NCBI RefSeq assembly: GCF_022376445.1
Contig: NW_025955018.1
Location: 62,001 to 126,000, forward strand
Reading direction: 5' to 3'
DNA from: Fomitopsis serialis
Lineage: Eukaryota; Basidiomycota; Agaricomycetes; Polyporales; Fomitopsidaceae
Length of the DNA stretch: 64,000 nucleotides
Shown here in pieces: positions 20,939 to 33,159 of the stretch. A program made the position numbers and the translations under genes. Below the pieces are notes generated by a model. That model was given only the letters and a program-made list of their open reading frames with translations, searched no databases and was not told the origin of the DNA. The stretch's first letter is position 1, and each line of letters opens with the position of its first letter.

Positions 20939-23033
20939 TGGCGGAGACATCCGCAGTCTTCCGTCTGCAGGTGAGCGAGACCCACCAGTGGCGACTACTA
21001 CACGCGAACGCACGGTTGCTTTGGCCCTTTCGGGAGGCCGAGTGATTAGCTGCCCGTTTGTAGAAGATCGTCTCTGCTGGTATGCACGCTCGACTGCAGC
21101 GCGGCTGCGGATGTCTCCCTTCGCCCACGCATCCTTTCGCGTAGTCACCTGCCCGCCCGCCCATTCATTGGCTCTAGCACGACACCCATACCATCCGCCA
21201 GCCCGCCCCATGTCGTGCCCGTTACACTCCCTGCACTCTATCTCTACCCGCTCAACGCCTCATGTGTCCCAAAACACGCTCGTCAACAACCTGCGCGTCA
21301 AGATCGGTCGCCAGACGAACGCGAAGACCGTCACCGCCGAACGCAACGGATCCTTCGACTTGTACGTGCCGATTGGTAGGAGCATGCTGGGGTTCGGGAG
21401 GAGGGCGGAAAGGTACGTCGCAAGGCAGGCGGCGCGCCGGGAATAATATAATCTCACTCATTGCATCACATTCCCGGACGCGTGTAGATTTACATCAAGG
21501 ACGTCAAGAGTTCTAATGGAACGTTCATCGACGGCGACAGGCTGAGTCCTGAAGGGCTCGAGTCTGAGCCGTTCAAGCTCAAGTCCGAAGACATCGTCGT
21601 ACGTCCCTCACCCGTCGATAGCCAGTGTCCCTCATGTTGAGACAGGCATATTGCACGTCAGGAATTCGGTATCGACATCGTCGGCGAGGACAACAAGACC
21701 ATCATACACCAGAAAGTCGCAGCGCGCGTTCTCTGCGCACTCAACGACCTAGATGCACAAGCCGCCGCACGGGCAGAGGCGCAACAGAACCCACCCAGCT
21801 ACGGCACTGTCGCGGGGAAGGCACCCGCCGGAAGTGGCTTCAACTTTTCAAGCCAGCATCAACCCTCTGCGAACGGCGTACCGGGACACCAGTGCCGCCC
21901 TTCCATGCCGCAAGGCTTGGTCGATATGGGTGGCATGGGCGGAAACGTGCGCCCGCCAGGCAAGAGTGGCCTCACTTTCGACCATATCCTGACCTGGATC
22001 CAAGGCGAGCTGCAGTGAGATGCATGATACGCTCGGGGGCAATCTGGTGCGTCCTCTTTGGAGCCAACTTTGAGGACGACGACTGAAGTAGCCGTGATCA
22101 GCCACCTAATCTCCCTCCTTACCCCTCAGTCCTTCCCCCGAGCCAGTTCCACGAGACCCAAACGTCGCTCGCTACTCACGTCGAGAAGATCCGGACGCCA
22201 GAAGACAAGCTTTCACAGCAAGCTTTCACAGCAAGACACTATCAAGTGCGAAGTGAGCACGATGCGCGAGCTCATGGAAGAACGTCAGCGCGAGATGGAG
22301 ATGCCTCGAAGCCTCAGCGTGCGGAACTGGCGCCATAATCAACCGTCCGAAGAACACTACATGTCCGACGATGATGGCGCTCGACGCATCAATATGATCG
22401 TCCTACAGGAGCTGGAGAGGGTGGATGAGGAAGATGAGGAGCAGCCAACTGCGGAAGACGACGTACAGCGGAGGCGACGGAGAGACGAACTCGACCGGGG
22501 ACGCCAGAGCCGACGGATGGGTATGGTCGAGGACGAGGAGCAAGAGCAGCGCGATCGCGCTCGCCGTCGCCGTTGCCACCACCCGCACCAGTGACTGTCG
22601 CCGCACCGCCGCCGCCGCCGCCTCCGACCGCCGCCATCCCCGACGAGCTCATGGAGCGCCTCAACACGCTGTCGAAACAACTCGAGACAGCGCTTGAGTT
22701 CTCGCGCTCGCTCGAGGCGCAACACACTATGGCCCAGTCCACAATCCAAATGCTCGAGTCGAAGGTCACTTCGCTGGAGAGCCTTGTCCACGACACGCAG
22801 TCGCAGGTGCAAACTCAGGCGCAGACTACTGAGCAGCTCGCCGAAGCTGTAAAGGCGGCTGAGACGCCACCCCAGGGACCTCCACTGTCATCTGACGACC
22901 GTGACCGCGAGTCGCTGACGGAGATCGTGAACGAATGGAAGAAGAGCGTCGAAGGGTACTGGACTGGTACGGGAGGAGTGGACGGAGGAGCGGGGGCGGT
23001 TGCGTCGCGTTGAACTTGGTGTTTGCTAGGTTG
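20939..23033 (+). pseudogene. Decayed FHA-domain gene (Vps64/Far10/SLMAP type)
   Basis: Starts MAETSAVFRLQ before a GTGAGC donor. The FHA domain follows (LVNNLRVKIGRQTNAKTVTA, then IYIKDVKSSNGTFIDGDRLS, then FGIDIVGEDNKTI). Later come a Gly-rich linker, an Arg/Glu-rich coiled coil (MRELMEERQREMEM), a Pro run and a second coiled coil (DELMERLNTLSKQLETALEF). Family members are the tail-anchored FHA subunits of the STRIPAK complex (Far10/Vps64, SLMAP). Lesions: a frameshift before LVNNLRVK (about 21283); the phosphopeptide-binding SRQH block replaced by out-of-frame sequence with TAG (about 21385); a frame break after WIQGELQ (about 22015); and another near 22970 that removes the VREEWTEER continuation. 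It is dead, inside the 14.9-kb element. Confidence 0.75.
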
Positions 23034-23127
23034 CCTGTTACCCTGCCTGGCGGCGGCACTCCCGCTCCTATATCACGGCTCAAGATCTTCCGTACCTGCT
23101 CGATCGACCTCGGATTATGCTCTGAAG

Positions 23128-26100
23128 ATGTCTGACTTTTCTAGTATCACGCCCTCAACAGGGCCGCCGCGGTCACCTCTGTTTGGCACCGCGACGTTCT
23201 CAACACCCTCACCAACTCAAACACCCATGTCTCCATCAAAGCTTTCTTCATCCATCCGTTCTGGTGGGTTTCTACCCAATTGATCCTGTTGGTAACTTAA
23301 TGTCTGCGTAGCCACACCAATCGCATCGTCGTACGACAGCGATGACGCCTCGTCAGGCCGACAGATGCGCCGAATCGTTGTATCACCCTCTCCGATATCA
23401 AGAGACTCCGACACCTATGCGTACGAAGAAGACTCAATGAGGGACGCGGCAGAAGTGGAGGCCGAACTTGCTCAAATCAACGACGATATCGACGACTTCC
23501 TCTCCGAAGTTTCGCGAAACTCCTCCAGAGACGCTTCCACCTATACATCCTACACTGGGCCGTCTACATACACGTCTTACACCGGCCCTTCGACGTATAC
23601 TACACGCACGGACAGTGTCTCAAACGCTGGATCTGGGACGTCTGGCAACTTCCGCGCCGCAGCGGGGCCCATGCCTACGACTGAACGCGGACCGCGAGTC
23701 CTCAGCACAATCTCGGAGCACACAGAAAATACACCATCGAGACCCTCTTCGTATCCTTCCGCCGGTGATGCTAACCGGCTCTCAGCCCACATCGAAGGCA
23801 TAGTGTCTCGTTCTCGCTCCGCCACGGAACCGTCTCAAACGACGCAGCCTCCGCGTCCGCTTCCATCAACTCCCGGCCCCAAGGTAGTGGAGCGTATTGC
23901 ATTCTTCGAGGACCGTACAGCGGCATCATCTGGCAGTCCCGGGCCATTCTTCGGACACGCTAGGACGGGCTCGGCGCCGTCTGCCATTCGGTCTCCTAGT
24001 CCTTACACGACGACACAGAGTCGCTCAATGCCGACATTGAGCAGCACAGCTTATGGGTATGGTAGTACAACAGGTTATGGGAGCGCTTCATACGGCTCTC
24101 GGCCTTCGTCGCGCACGGGCTCTGCGGTATCGTACTCGGGCCCCAACACCACGATGTCCTCGATGCTATCGCCGCCACCTCGCGCGCACAGTGCGCTCTC
24201 TTGGGACTCTTTCAATCCCACGAGCACCGAGGCGACGACGCTCACTACCCGCACGCCCGTCTCCGCTACCACTTACACTGCGTCAGGTATGGGAACCGGG
24301 ACATACACCAATCCGAATTCCAATACGTTCTCCAATACACTCTCAAGCTTGGACCCGACGACGACTACCCAGACGACGAGTACGCTTACCCCACGCCAGA
24401 TGACACCGAACGACCGCACAGCGTTGAGCCAAGTGCGCAACGTGATTAGTCGGTGGAAAGGAGCGCACACCCTCGATGTGGAAGTCAGAGCATTCTACGA
24501 CGTCGCCATCGCCTACCCAGAGCGATGGTCTCTTCAGCATCCGGCGCAGGGCCAGCAGGGGCAGTGCGAGACTGAGAGATCGTGCGCTCCAGGCGGCAAA
24601 CAGAAACAGTGGCAGAAGGGCGAGCGACCCCGTCTCGATGGCTGGCCTGGATGAGAGTGGCAGCGGGGATCTTAGTACTAGCGGGCTGCTTCCGCCACCG
24701 TTCGATATCAATGAAATGGGACAGTACGCTGGAGCCACGGAGACTCAAGAGGTAAGCACATTCGTCATATACGAACTATCATCGTGTGCTCATCGTCGGT
24801 ACTTAGCCGCTTCGCATTGGTCTCTTGTGGTACCTCAATGTGCACGCGCCGCCCTATAGATGGCAGCGCTGCCAGGCCCTCCTATACCCGCACATGCTAC
24901 TGCTCTCCTGGATCGCCGCGGGTGGTGGCCGTGGTATCGTTACCTTGGATCTGTTGAACTCTACGGAAGTGCAGTCGGCCAAGTCGCCTACGCATCATGG
25001 TGCGCAGGAGGATGTCGGGACGATGGCCGCGATCATGCAGAGCCAGAACGCGAGTACAGGCGTGGAGACGCAGTTGGGCGAGGCTGAGCTGATGCAGACG
25101 CTTAGCCCGTTCCACTTGCACTACAGTGACGGTATCGAGAGGCTAGGAACGGACAGTCCGAGAGAGCGAGTTCGTTGAGTCAGCGCTATTTGGTACGTCC
25201 TTGCCTTCGACTCAGCAGTTCTTACTTACACCGGGATGCAGGGATGTCCTTGATCGCGCGGTATCCATTCCGGACTGCTCGGTCAGCGGCTCGCCGATTG
25301 GATCGGTTCGTACTATGTATACGTTCACCAGCACAAGCTCCTCGCCCTCAGGGACCGCGTCGGGATCTGCGACGACTCGCTACGTCCCTCACATCGACAC
25401 AATGCCAAACATCTCGGACCTACAATCAATCTCTGGATCCAGCGTTCGTAGTGGTATGTCGCGCAGGCCGTCACTTGCATCCGCCCATCGCACGCGTGCC
25501 ACAAACGACTCAGCCGTTTCGAATCAGGCATTCCTATACCCCGGGGATCCGCGCGTGATTGGCCCAAGCCGAAGCAGCTCCATTCGCCGCACCAGCTCCA
25601 TTCGCCGCACCAGCTCCATTCGCCGCACCAGCTCCTTGACCGACTTCGACGAGGAGTTTGCGTCGGCAGTTCGCGCCCGGGATTGGGCTTTGATCTTGGT
25701 TTAGCAGGGGGTGTGCCCGTGGGCGATGGCTCGCCCATGACAATTTCGAGTGGACAAAGGTTGGGTCGCGACGTGTACATGTCCCGCCAAGTGTAGGGAG
25801 GGGAAGTGAGGGAGCGCGTAGTCGTGCCTCCGACAGCGCGACGTCCATCTCCGACGATGTGTTCTTCTCTGCGACTGGACGATCGCGGACCCCCACGTCC
25901 AGCCTTTACTCGTCTTCGTCGTTCACAAAGGGTCTGACCACGACAGACACCAGGACAGGCACCGGCCTCGGCACTGACGAGACTGTGGTGGACATTGTTT
26001 CTGGGTCGGGCACCAACATCGTCGCGTCGACCTTGTCTCTCAGAGGCACGACGTCCGCATTCATGCTTGGTGACTCGCACAGCGGTTCAAGCGGCCTGCC

Positions 26101-26999
26101 GTCGACGTCACCTTCGCGCGGCGACCTGACTCGGTCGAGGTTTGTTGCGTGTCGAACTCTTAGGAGCAGCTCGCGGTCGTACTCCCCCTACAATCAGAGT
26201 AGCGAAGACACATCTGAAAAGGAGAATTCAGGGAGCTACACCCGACCGCGAGTCGATCGTCCACTGAGCACGCTGGAGACCTACACCAGCTCACACATTC
26301 CAGCGAGGTCTTACGCCCCTACGCCGTCATCTTGGTCTTGCACGCGGTCAACAGATGATTACACTAGATCTTCGGACGAGCCTAGACCGGACAGCGAAGT
26401 GGCGAGATCGATGCAGTCAGCGACGTCTATACCGTCGTCGCCTTCCGAGTCAATAGCACCGACGCCAACGACAATCTCTCTTCCTCCGAGTGCCCCTTCG
26501 CCTACTATTATATACAATACTCCAGTCTCTACTGCATCCTCTATCTCCATTGACTCATGTGTTGGGGCCTCAATCTCTTTTGGAATTCCTACTGTTGATT
26601 GCGCAAGACGATGTATCCACCGAGCTGGGACGACATTCGCGCGCATGCTCTCGCATCTGTCGGCAATCTAGCACATGTTCTGGGCGCGGTATGTGCTTTC
26701 AATTGTGACTCGGTTCGTGCAGCAACACGCCAATCGCGCCCCGAGTCGTGTTAACCACATCTCGGACAACCCACGTAAAGATACGCGCACGTACTGCCAC
26801 GACTACGGTCACCCTTAGTCTGTGCGCTGTTACTGCGATACTTCTTCATGCCTCACCTCTTCTCAGAAGTCTCGTTGCCGCCGCAGGATGGGTTCGCAAT
26901 CGAATTGCTGACTTCCGCCGACATAGCCATGAGTGTTCGGCCTTCCATGCTGATGGTCCAGCATCGCCAAAGTCTTATCAGTGAGAATCTACATGCGTA
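23128..26999 (+). pseudogene. Decayed Ser/Thr-rich protein gene with PH-like segment
   Basis: Begins MSDFSSITPSTGPPRSPLFG, then a long low-complexity Ser/Thr/Tyr region with a tandem TYTSYTGPS repeat. A later exon encodes PLRIGLLWYLNVHAPPYRWQ, then LLSWIAAGGGRGIVTLDLLN, which I read as a PH-like fold with low certainty. Further Ser/Thr-rich exons follow to about 26999. Lesions: one extra base near 24460, so the VISRWK and SEHSTTSPSPTQ frames no longer join; a Trp codon changed to TGA at 25176-25178 (RVR-stop-VSAIW); and further breaks after 25690. Same orientation as the FHA relic 100 bp upstream, so the two probably arrived as one host segment. Confidence 0.6.
25576..25635 (+). repeat. 18-bp tandem repeat, three copies plus a partial
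   Basis: AGCTCCATTCGCCGCACC is repeated three times exactly and then starts a fourth time. It encodes Ser-Ser-Ile-Arg-Arg-Thr repeats in the relic gene. Confidence 0.9.
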
Positions 27000-27124
27000 G
27001 TCGCAACGTCAAACTACATCGATGAATGTGAGTGTGTGCGCACATTTAACACGTCGAGGCTCAACTGACAGCTTGGAGCTCGCCCATCCGCATCACAGGC
27101 CTATTCCGCTTTACGCTGCTAGTT

Positions 27125-29250
27125 ATGCCAGGCCCCCGCCAACCTAACATCCACTCGTCGAGCCGCGTCGATGGCAGCGAAGAGAACTATGATCTCGCCG
27201 TCAGCGGTAGTTCGGACGAGGCACAGTCGGGGACTCAGACTAGGGTGACGAACGCAGCCTCGGGCTCCCTGGCGTCGAACGAGTGGCTAGCAATACCCAT
27301 ACCTGGCCCAGGTGCAACCATTGAACAGTACCGACAGGTAAGTCAGTTGCTTCCGGTGTGACCGAATACTCAGTATACTGTTGCATAGTGTCTCGTGTTA
27401 TACCAGCTGGAAAACACGAACTTGCGAGCTGATCTTCAACGGGTTCAACTCGAGCTCGGGACGCTGAAAGCCGATCTACGCGCCGATGGCCTTCAAAACC
27501 GCCGCAGTTCAAAGGGTAAGGCTGGCATGCCACGCGACGATGACATGGGGACAGCCGCGCGCAAGTACGCTATCCTCGTCTCACCTTGGCTGCAGCCACA
27601 GGCCTTCAGTCTGCCTAGCCGTCCCGACATCGACCCACAGAGCAAGATACGGTATACAAACCCCGGAACGATGCAGGCCGCCGAAGCCGCCGAGGTGTAC
27701 GACATTGTTCCTCAGCGTCTGCATCCTATCCTCGGGAGCAACGATTCTACTTACTCGCAACAAGTAAGTAACCATCCACGCATTGTGTGCTTATCAGTAT
27801 TCACGCCAGCTCAGTTCCGGACAGATGTGCAGCAATCACGATCCAACGCTCTCAACACCGCACTAACCTGTGCAGGTCAGATCTTCAACATGCCGCAGGA
27901 GCGCTTTGCTCGCACTGGGAGCTACGATCGCGCAAAGGATGCTGCGATGCAGCAATTCATCCGCGATGAGAAGGGCCTTTATGGCCTGCTTGTGCCGGTG
28001 CTCTATCCGGAGGACGATATGCGTATCAACAAGGTCTTCCGCAGTATCTACGTCGCGAAAGTGAGTACTTGTAGTAACTCTTCATGTTGTACTTAGAACT
28101 GGACTTACATCGGATTAGATAGCGAAGGTTATCCTCTTCGGACCACAGTCTCTTTCGCGAGAAGGTGGTGCACCATCAGGCAAACCACCGATTGGCAGGG
28201 CGTGGAAAATCAAGGTCCCGACAGATGGCTTGATTGCCTTTGCCTCAGTTGTGGTTCGTTCCCTACTTCTGATGCGCAGTTGTCGATCTGATACCCATCG
28301 GAAGGCACGGTACATTCTATCGCCTGATACCCAATTGTCGAACGAAAGCAAACCTGGTAACAAGACGAAGATCTCCTACTTCGACGATTTCAATAACTAC
28401 AAGCACATGCTGATCTTCATGGAGGAGTCGCGAAAACGCAAGCTTGTCGAGTTCTACCTCGAACATACCTTCGATGTAACTCCGGAGCCGCGAGACACAG
28501 GGTCCGCTACGACGAACCCGATTGGCACGCGTGAAGCAGCCTTTGCCAGTGCATTGCAAGCGGTCAACGAGGCCAGTTTCATAGCTGATTCAGACGATGA
28601 TGCTGAAGGCGCAGACGACGAGGACGAGCCTGATGATCACATTCCCTCCTCTAGCGCGCTGTCCCAGCTTACTTCGATCTCGTCGCACGCCAGCTCTCTG
28701 TCTAACGCCTTCGATGGCCTGGTGATCGGCGAACAGGCTGCTTTTGTTGAGGCTGCACCGGCTGGATCATCAGGACACGTCGCGCTCGCTGGACCATCCT
28801 ACGCTGTCGCACCCACTGGGTTCCCATCATACATCACATCGACTGTACCATTGCACGTCGCCGCATCAGCTGGGCCGACACGCGTCGCATCACCTGGTCC
28901 ACCCGGAGTAGTCGGTGCCATGTCTGGTGTAGCAACACCTCCTGGAGCTGCCCCCATTCCATCGTCCAGTCTGGCACCCGTCGCGTCGCCGACTGCATCT
29001 ACCCCTGTCGTAACCCCTGGGTTGCCCCCATCACTAGGGCGGGAGCTCCGGGACCGGCGCCGGCCCCTGCGCCCAAAAAGATCCGCGCAAAGAAGAACAA
29101 GGGTAAGGAAGTGGATCGTGTCCAGCTTCAGCAGACTACAGATGCCCCTGCGGCTACCAGTACGGTTATGCCCGCTGACTCGGCGGCCGATCATGGTGGT
29201 ACTGCTCCTCGCACTCTGCGAACGCGAGCCGCGGTTGCGCGGAATCGTTG
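27125..29250 (+). CDS. Agaricomycete protein of unknown function (DUF6532-like?)
   Basis: Exons about 27125-27337, 27389-27763, 27815-28060 and from 28119, with a likely further intron 28249-28299. The N-terminus is acidic, then a short coiled coil (LENTNLRADLQRVQLELGTL). The core reads ARKYAILVSPWLQPQAFSLP, LYGLLVPVLYPEDDMRINKV, FRSIYVAK and ILFGPQSL, ending YILSPDTQLS and KISYFDDFNNYKHMLIFMEE. This core resembles a large agaricomycete family of unknown function, possibly DUF6532; the label is tentative. The C-terminal Ala/Pro/Ser tail switches frame near 29020-29045: a basic ending (KKIRAKKNKGKEVD, then RTLRTRAAVARNR) lies in another frame and stops at 29250. So either a small intron or a frameshift is present. 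It lies just inside the right end of the element, opposite the transposase. Confidence 0.65.
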
Positions 29251-30043
29251 ACGTCTACTTGCGGCAAGGGTGTCCAGTTGTCTTTGATGTAGCTTAATTA
29301 GTGCCATTGCTCGCTGACGTCTTGCTGTTCCTCGTCGTGTGCTGTTCCTCATCCGTCGTCGTGCGCTGTACCTGTTAATACTTGATCTGAATAGTATTGT
29401 GGTTAGTTGAGGTTTGTAATGGCTGAAGGACAAAGATGTCGTCATATTCTAGGGACGTTTATACCATCCATGCCCAGTTAGCGTAGCAGTATGCACCCCT
29501 TTACTATGAAACCAAGGTATGAGTTATCTAAGTCGCGCGTTCGAACCCTTTTCTGACCATCTCATTAATAGACGCCCATACAAATGTCAAGTAACCGTCA
29601 GTAAGCGTGTAACACTAAATACTAGTGATGTAATAGTGAGTTCTAGTGATCTGTACTGAGCATAAATACTGATACCGTTAGAACTACAGTAGTAACTTGA
29701 TAGTAGTAACTGACGGGACAGTCACTGCGCGTAGACCGGGACACCGTGAAATAGTATGAAATTTTGTCATTGCCAGTGAACCCTTACATATAGAATTAAG
29801 ACCGATACGTATTCATATGACATTCGCGGCATTGCAATGCATAGGATTGGCTTCAATCCAATGTGTCTTATGTTGATTGGTATGCGATTATAATTGATCG
29901 TCTCGAATTGGGTTATACGTTGCGCAATTATAATTAACAGTCTGAGATTGGAATGCGCATTGGAATGAGTTCGCCTTCATTAACGCGCATTGGATAGCCA
30001 TCAGCGTCTACCGCAATTGGAATCCAATACAATGCTATTCAAA
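29251..30043. other. Right subterminal region of the 14.9-kb element
   Basis: AT-rich and without coding capacity. It holds many variants of one motif on both strands: ATTGGTATGCGATTATAATT, GATTGGAATGCGCATTGGAA, ACGCGCATTGGATAGCC, CAATTGGAATCCAAT. The same motif family occurs in the left subterminal region. Confidence 0.6.
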
Positions 30044-30064
30044 CCCCGTAAGAAAGTTGCGACA
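30044..30064 (-). repeat. Right terminal inverted repeat of the 14.9-kb element
   Basis: Reads TGTCGCAACTTTCTTACGGGG on the minus strand, with one mismatch to 15194-15214. The bases GCATTA follow, then the mariner element. Confidence 0.8.
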
Positions 30065-30070
30065 GCATTA

Positions 30071-30094
30071 AGATATGCCCAGCTCACTTTCGAC
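30071..30094 (+). repeat. Left inverted repeat of the mariner-like element
   Basis: 24 bp identical to the reverse complement of 33160-33183. Confidence 0.92.
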
Positions 30095-30367
30095 TACATC
30101 ACGTGCACAGAAATTGGGCGCTTTACACCGGTTTGGCAGGCAGAAGTACGAGAAATTATGTTACAGATATTCTACGGGACATGGGAGAAAAAGGGAGACT
30201 GTCAATTTGTAGTAATGAGGTATCTCTCAAGGTTGACAGTCGATTTTAACTGCCACGATGTCTGGGAATGAGAGTCAGTGACGAAATGTGCTCGAGAAGG
30301 TTTGATTACCTAATCACTGGGATATTGGGATATTCCCGATTGAGCGACATGGCTGAGCACCTCCCTA

Positions 30368-32970
30368 ATGTCTCCAAGGAACAAGCGAGCTCGCGTCGGC
30401 CTGAAGAATCTCGGTCACTGTGCAGTGAAGAAGGAGGAGAGGGTTGAGGTCTTGGATGTAGAGAAAGAAATTGTGAGTTCATTGTTCATATTGTATCAAC
30501 TCGACGCTGTATACTCACGAGAATGGGCCCGGGATAGGTACCAGTTACACCCATGGATATAGAGAGCCTGCCAGTGACTCTAGAGGAGATACACAACAGG
30601 ATGGAACAAACATTTGTGGAGATCACACAGCCTACCTGGTCGTCCCCATCGAGAAATGAACCCTCCAAGTCGATCCTCGTAAATGACTCACCGAGGACTG
30701 CATCAGAACGCGGAACTGCCTCGCTGCCTACACCCGAGTTGGACGTGCACATGGCAGATAGCAATGAGCTTATCGAGGGCAATTGCTCCAAGTCGCAGGC
30801 CATGCAGTGCGACAGCCCGGCGCCTGTGCAGGACGAGCCACCAGGCGATGTTCCACGCGCTGCGATGAAGCGCGCACTGTTTGAGCCACCGCCATCGATC
30901 GAGGAAGCAAAGTTAGCTCACCGGGACCTGAGTGAACTTCTGCGGCCGAGGCGGAAGAATGGGAATGGATACTTGGCTTTTGCTGGTGGTGACAAGCTCC
31001 AACGGCGAATGGAGCAGATCAAAATGTTCTTGCATTTCTTTGTGAGTGTCGACGAGTCTGGGCGGCACATTGGCTGGGCGGCTGCCTCGCTCAAAACTGC
31101 TCAGGCATGGGAGCAAGGTCCGCACCAGGCGCGGAAGCTTCGAGAATGGACGCGCAACTTCATGGAAGACCATCATTGCTTACCGTTTACGCCCGAGGCA
31201 ACATGGAAGACGTCTCTTTTGGAGAAGCCTGATCTGAAAGAGGCAATCAGCGAGCACCTCCAAAGCATCGGCAAATATGTACGTGCCATGGACATCGTCG
31301 AGTACATGGCAAGGCCAGATGTTCTTGTCACATATGGCCTAACCAAGCCGATAGGCCTCTCGACAGCACAGACGTGGATGCACGCACTCGATTATCGCTG
31401 GACGAAGGATCCATCGGGTCAATACATCGACGGGCACGAGCGCGCAGATGTTGTGGAGTACCGAGATAAGGTGTTCCTGCCCGCAATGGCAAGGTTGGAC
31501 CGATCCACGCGAGACTTCATCGATGGACACACCGTGCAAGGCCCTGTCCTGCCAGATGGGACTTTCCGGCAGGACCCAGGCACATATAATTGCCTTGTTG
31601 ATGGCGTCCCCCTGGAAGGCTTCGAGTCTCAGCTGCCGGATGAGGCCTTCCGGTGCAGTGGGCCCGAGTTTGACGTCCAACTGTCGGATGGGTCAACTCG
31701 CCAGGGTGTTGAGATTGAACTCACAATGCCAGATGGATCGATGCGGCGGGGAATTCGAGTCAATATCCCTGACAGTGGCGCCGAGGCTGCAACTGCAGCC
31801 TCGGGCAGTACTGAGTCAACTCCACGGCGGCCGCGGCGGGTGATCTTCTGGTACCACGACGAGTCGACATTTTACGCCAATGATCGCCGCCACACTCGCT
31901 GGGTCCTCAAATCCGAGCGGGCAACACCACGTGCAAAAGGTGAAGGTGCATCACTCATGGTTGCCGACTTCGTCTCAGCAGACTATGGGTTCTTGCGCTC
32001 GCCCGATGGGAAAGAGTCCGCGCGGGTTCTGTTTCGCGCAGGCAAGAACCGAGATGGATACTTTACCAATCAAGAGATCATTGACCACGCGACACTCGCC
32101 ATGGATATTCTCTCGCGACACTATCCAGATGACGACCATGTGCTCATCTTTGACAATGCACCCACACACCTGAAGCGTGACGACAATGCACTGTCTGCAC
32201 GTCGCATGTCTGCAAAGCCCACTGCGCCCGGTAAGCCCCTCTTCGGCGTCGATGTTGACGCAATCGGCGAAGACGGGCGCCCGATCTATAGGCCCGACGG
32301 CAAGAAGCAAAAGCAGCGCGTACGAATGGGCGATGCTCGCCTCCCCGACGGCCAGCCGCAGTCATTGTATTTCGATGATAACTCGGAGCGGCCAGGTGTT
32401 TTCAAGGGAATGGTGAAGATTCTCGAGGAGCGCGGAATTGATACTTTGGGCAAACGAGCGCAGTGCGCCGACTTCAAGTGTAAGCCACCTGCTCTTGACT
32501 GTTGTGTCCGGCGCATACTGTACAATCAGCCGGACTTCCGTGACATCGAGAGTGTGTTAGAGAAGCAGTGTGGGCAACAGGGCTTTCAAGTCTTGTTCCT
32601 GCCAAAATTCCATTGCGAGCTCAACCCCATCGAGCAATGCTGGGGCTTCGCCAAGAGGGTATACAGGAAGTGTGCACCGTCAAGCCTAGAAGCCGTTCTC
32701 GAAAAGAATATGCTCTCTTCGCTTGACATCATCCCATTGGAGTCAGTTCGAAGGTGAGTCTGCTTTGACTTCGCACGAACTTCGCTTTTTCTGACACATC
32801 ATGCCTGACTATGCAGGTTCTTTATTCGCTCACAGCGTTTCATGGACGCATACCGTCGCGGGCTGTCTGGCAATCAAGCCGCCTGGGCAAGCAAGAAGTA
32901 CCATGGGCATCGGGTGCTTCCGAACAGCATCCTCGATGATCTCGAGAAGGCTGGGATCTCACGGATGTAG
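30368..32970 (+). CDS. Tc1/mariner (IS630-type) DDE transposase
   Basis: Three exons (30368-30472, 30565-32753, 32817-32970) join in phase to 815 aa with no lesion. The N-terminal third carries DNA-binding regions (YLAFAGGDKLQRRMEQI, later WMHALDYRW). The catalytic part has FWYHDESTFYANDRR (first Asp), HVLIFDNAPTHLKRD (second Asp) and FLPKFHCELNPIEQCWGFAK (final Glu), as expected for a DDE enzyme of the IS630/Tc1 group. A Cys-rich block (CADFKCKPPALDCCVRRI) lies before the last motif. The last exon ends HGHRVLPNSILDDLEKAGIS. Several acidic inserts make it longer than a classic mariner transposase. It matches a lineage common in agaricomycetes. With intact ends, the element looks capable of movement. 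Confidence 0.93.
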
Positions 32971-33159
32971 CTTCAGACTCTCAGTGCCTCGTCCCATACT
33001 GTTATTGTGTATATATTAACCTCTCGCACATCTCGCGGTTTCGCAGCCCAACATCGACGACCCCTTATCATACATGTCCTAATCCGTACCCCTAATCCTA
33101 ACTGCGCGCTACTGACTTATCCCTCGTGGCACGTGATGGTTTTCTGACGCCCATAGTCG

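Larger units (their letters stand above)
15194..30064 (+). mobile_element. 14.9-kb Plavaka-like transposon carrying host-like genes
   Basis: The left end reads TGTCGCAACTTTCTTTCGGGG. The right end, on the minus strand, reads the same with one change (T to A at base 16). Left of it the DNA matches unit C up to GCGGACGTGCATGC. Right of it GCATTA follows, split by the mariner element, and then GCAGTTAGCAAGTTGTGTAT, which matches unit C at 39400-39423. The 14,871 bp between are therefore one insertion into unit B. Both subterminal regions carry repeats of the type ATTGGAATGCGCATTCC. Contents are a transposase gene (15568-19264), decayed host-like genes (about 20.0-27.0 kb) and a gene of unknown family (27125-29250), the main genes all on the plus strand. 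The target duplication is short (2 to 4 bp) and ambiguous because the site is palindromic. Confidence 0.75.

Noticed and set aside
29520..29565. tRNA-like T-arm (GCGCGTTCGAACCC)
   Set aside because: The bases on either side of TTCGAA do not form a T stem, and no matching acceptor or D arm lies about 70 bp upstream.
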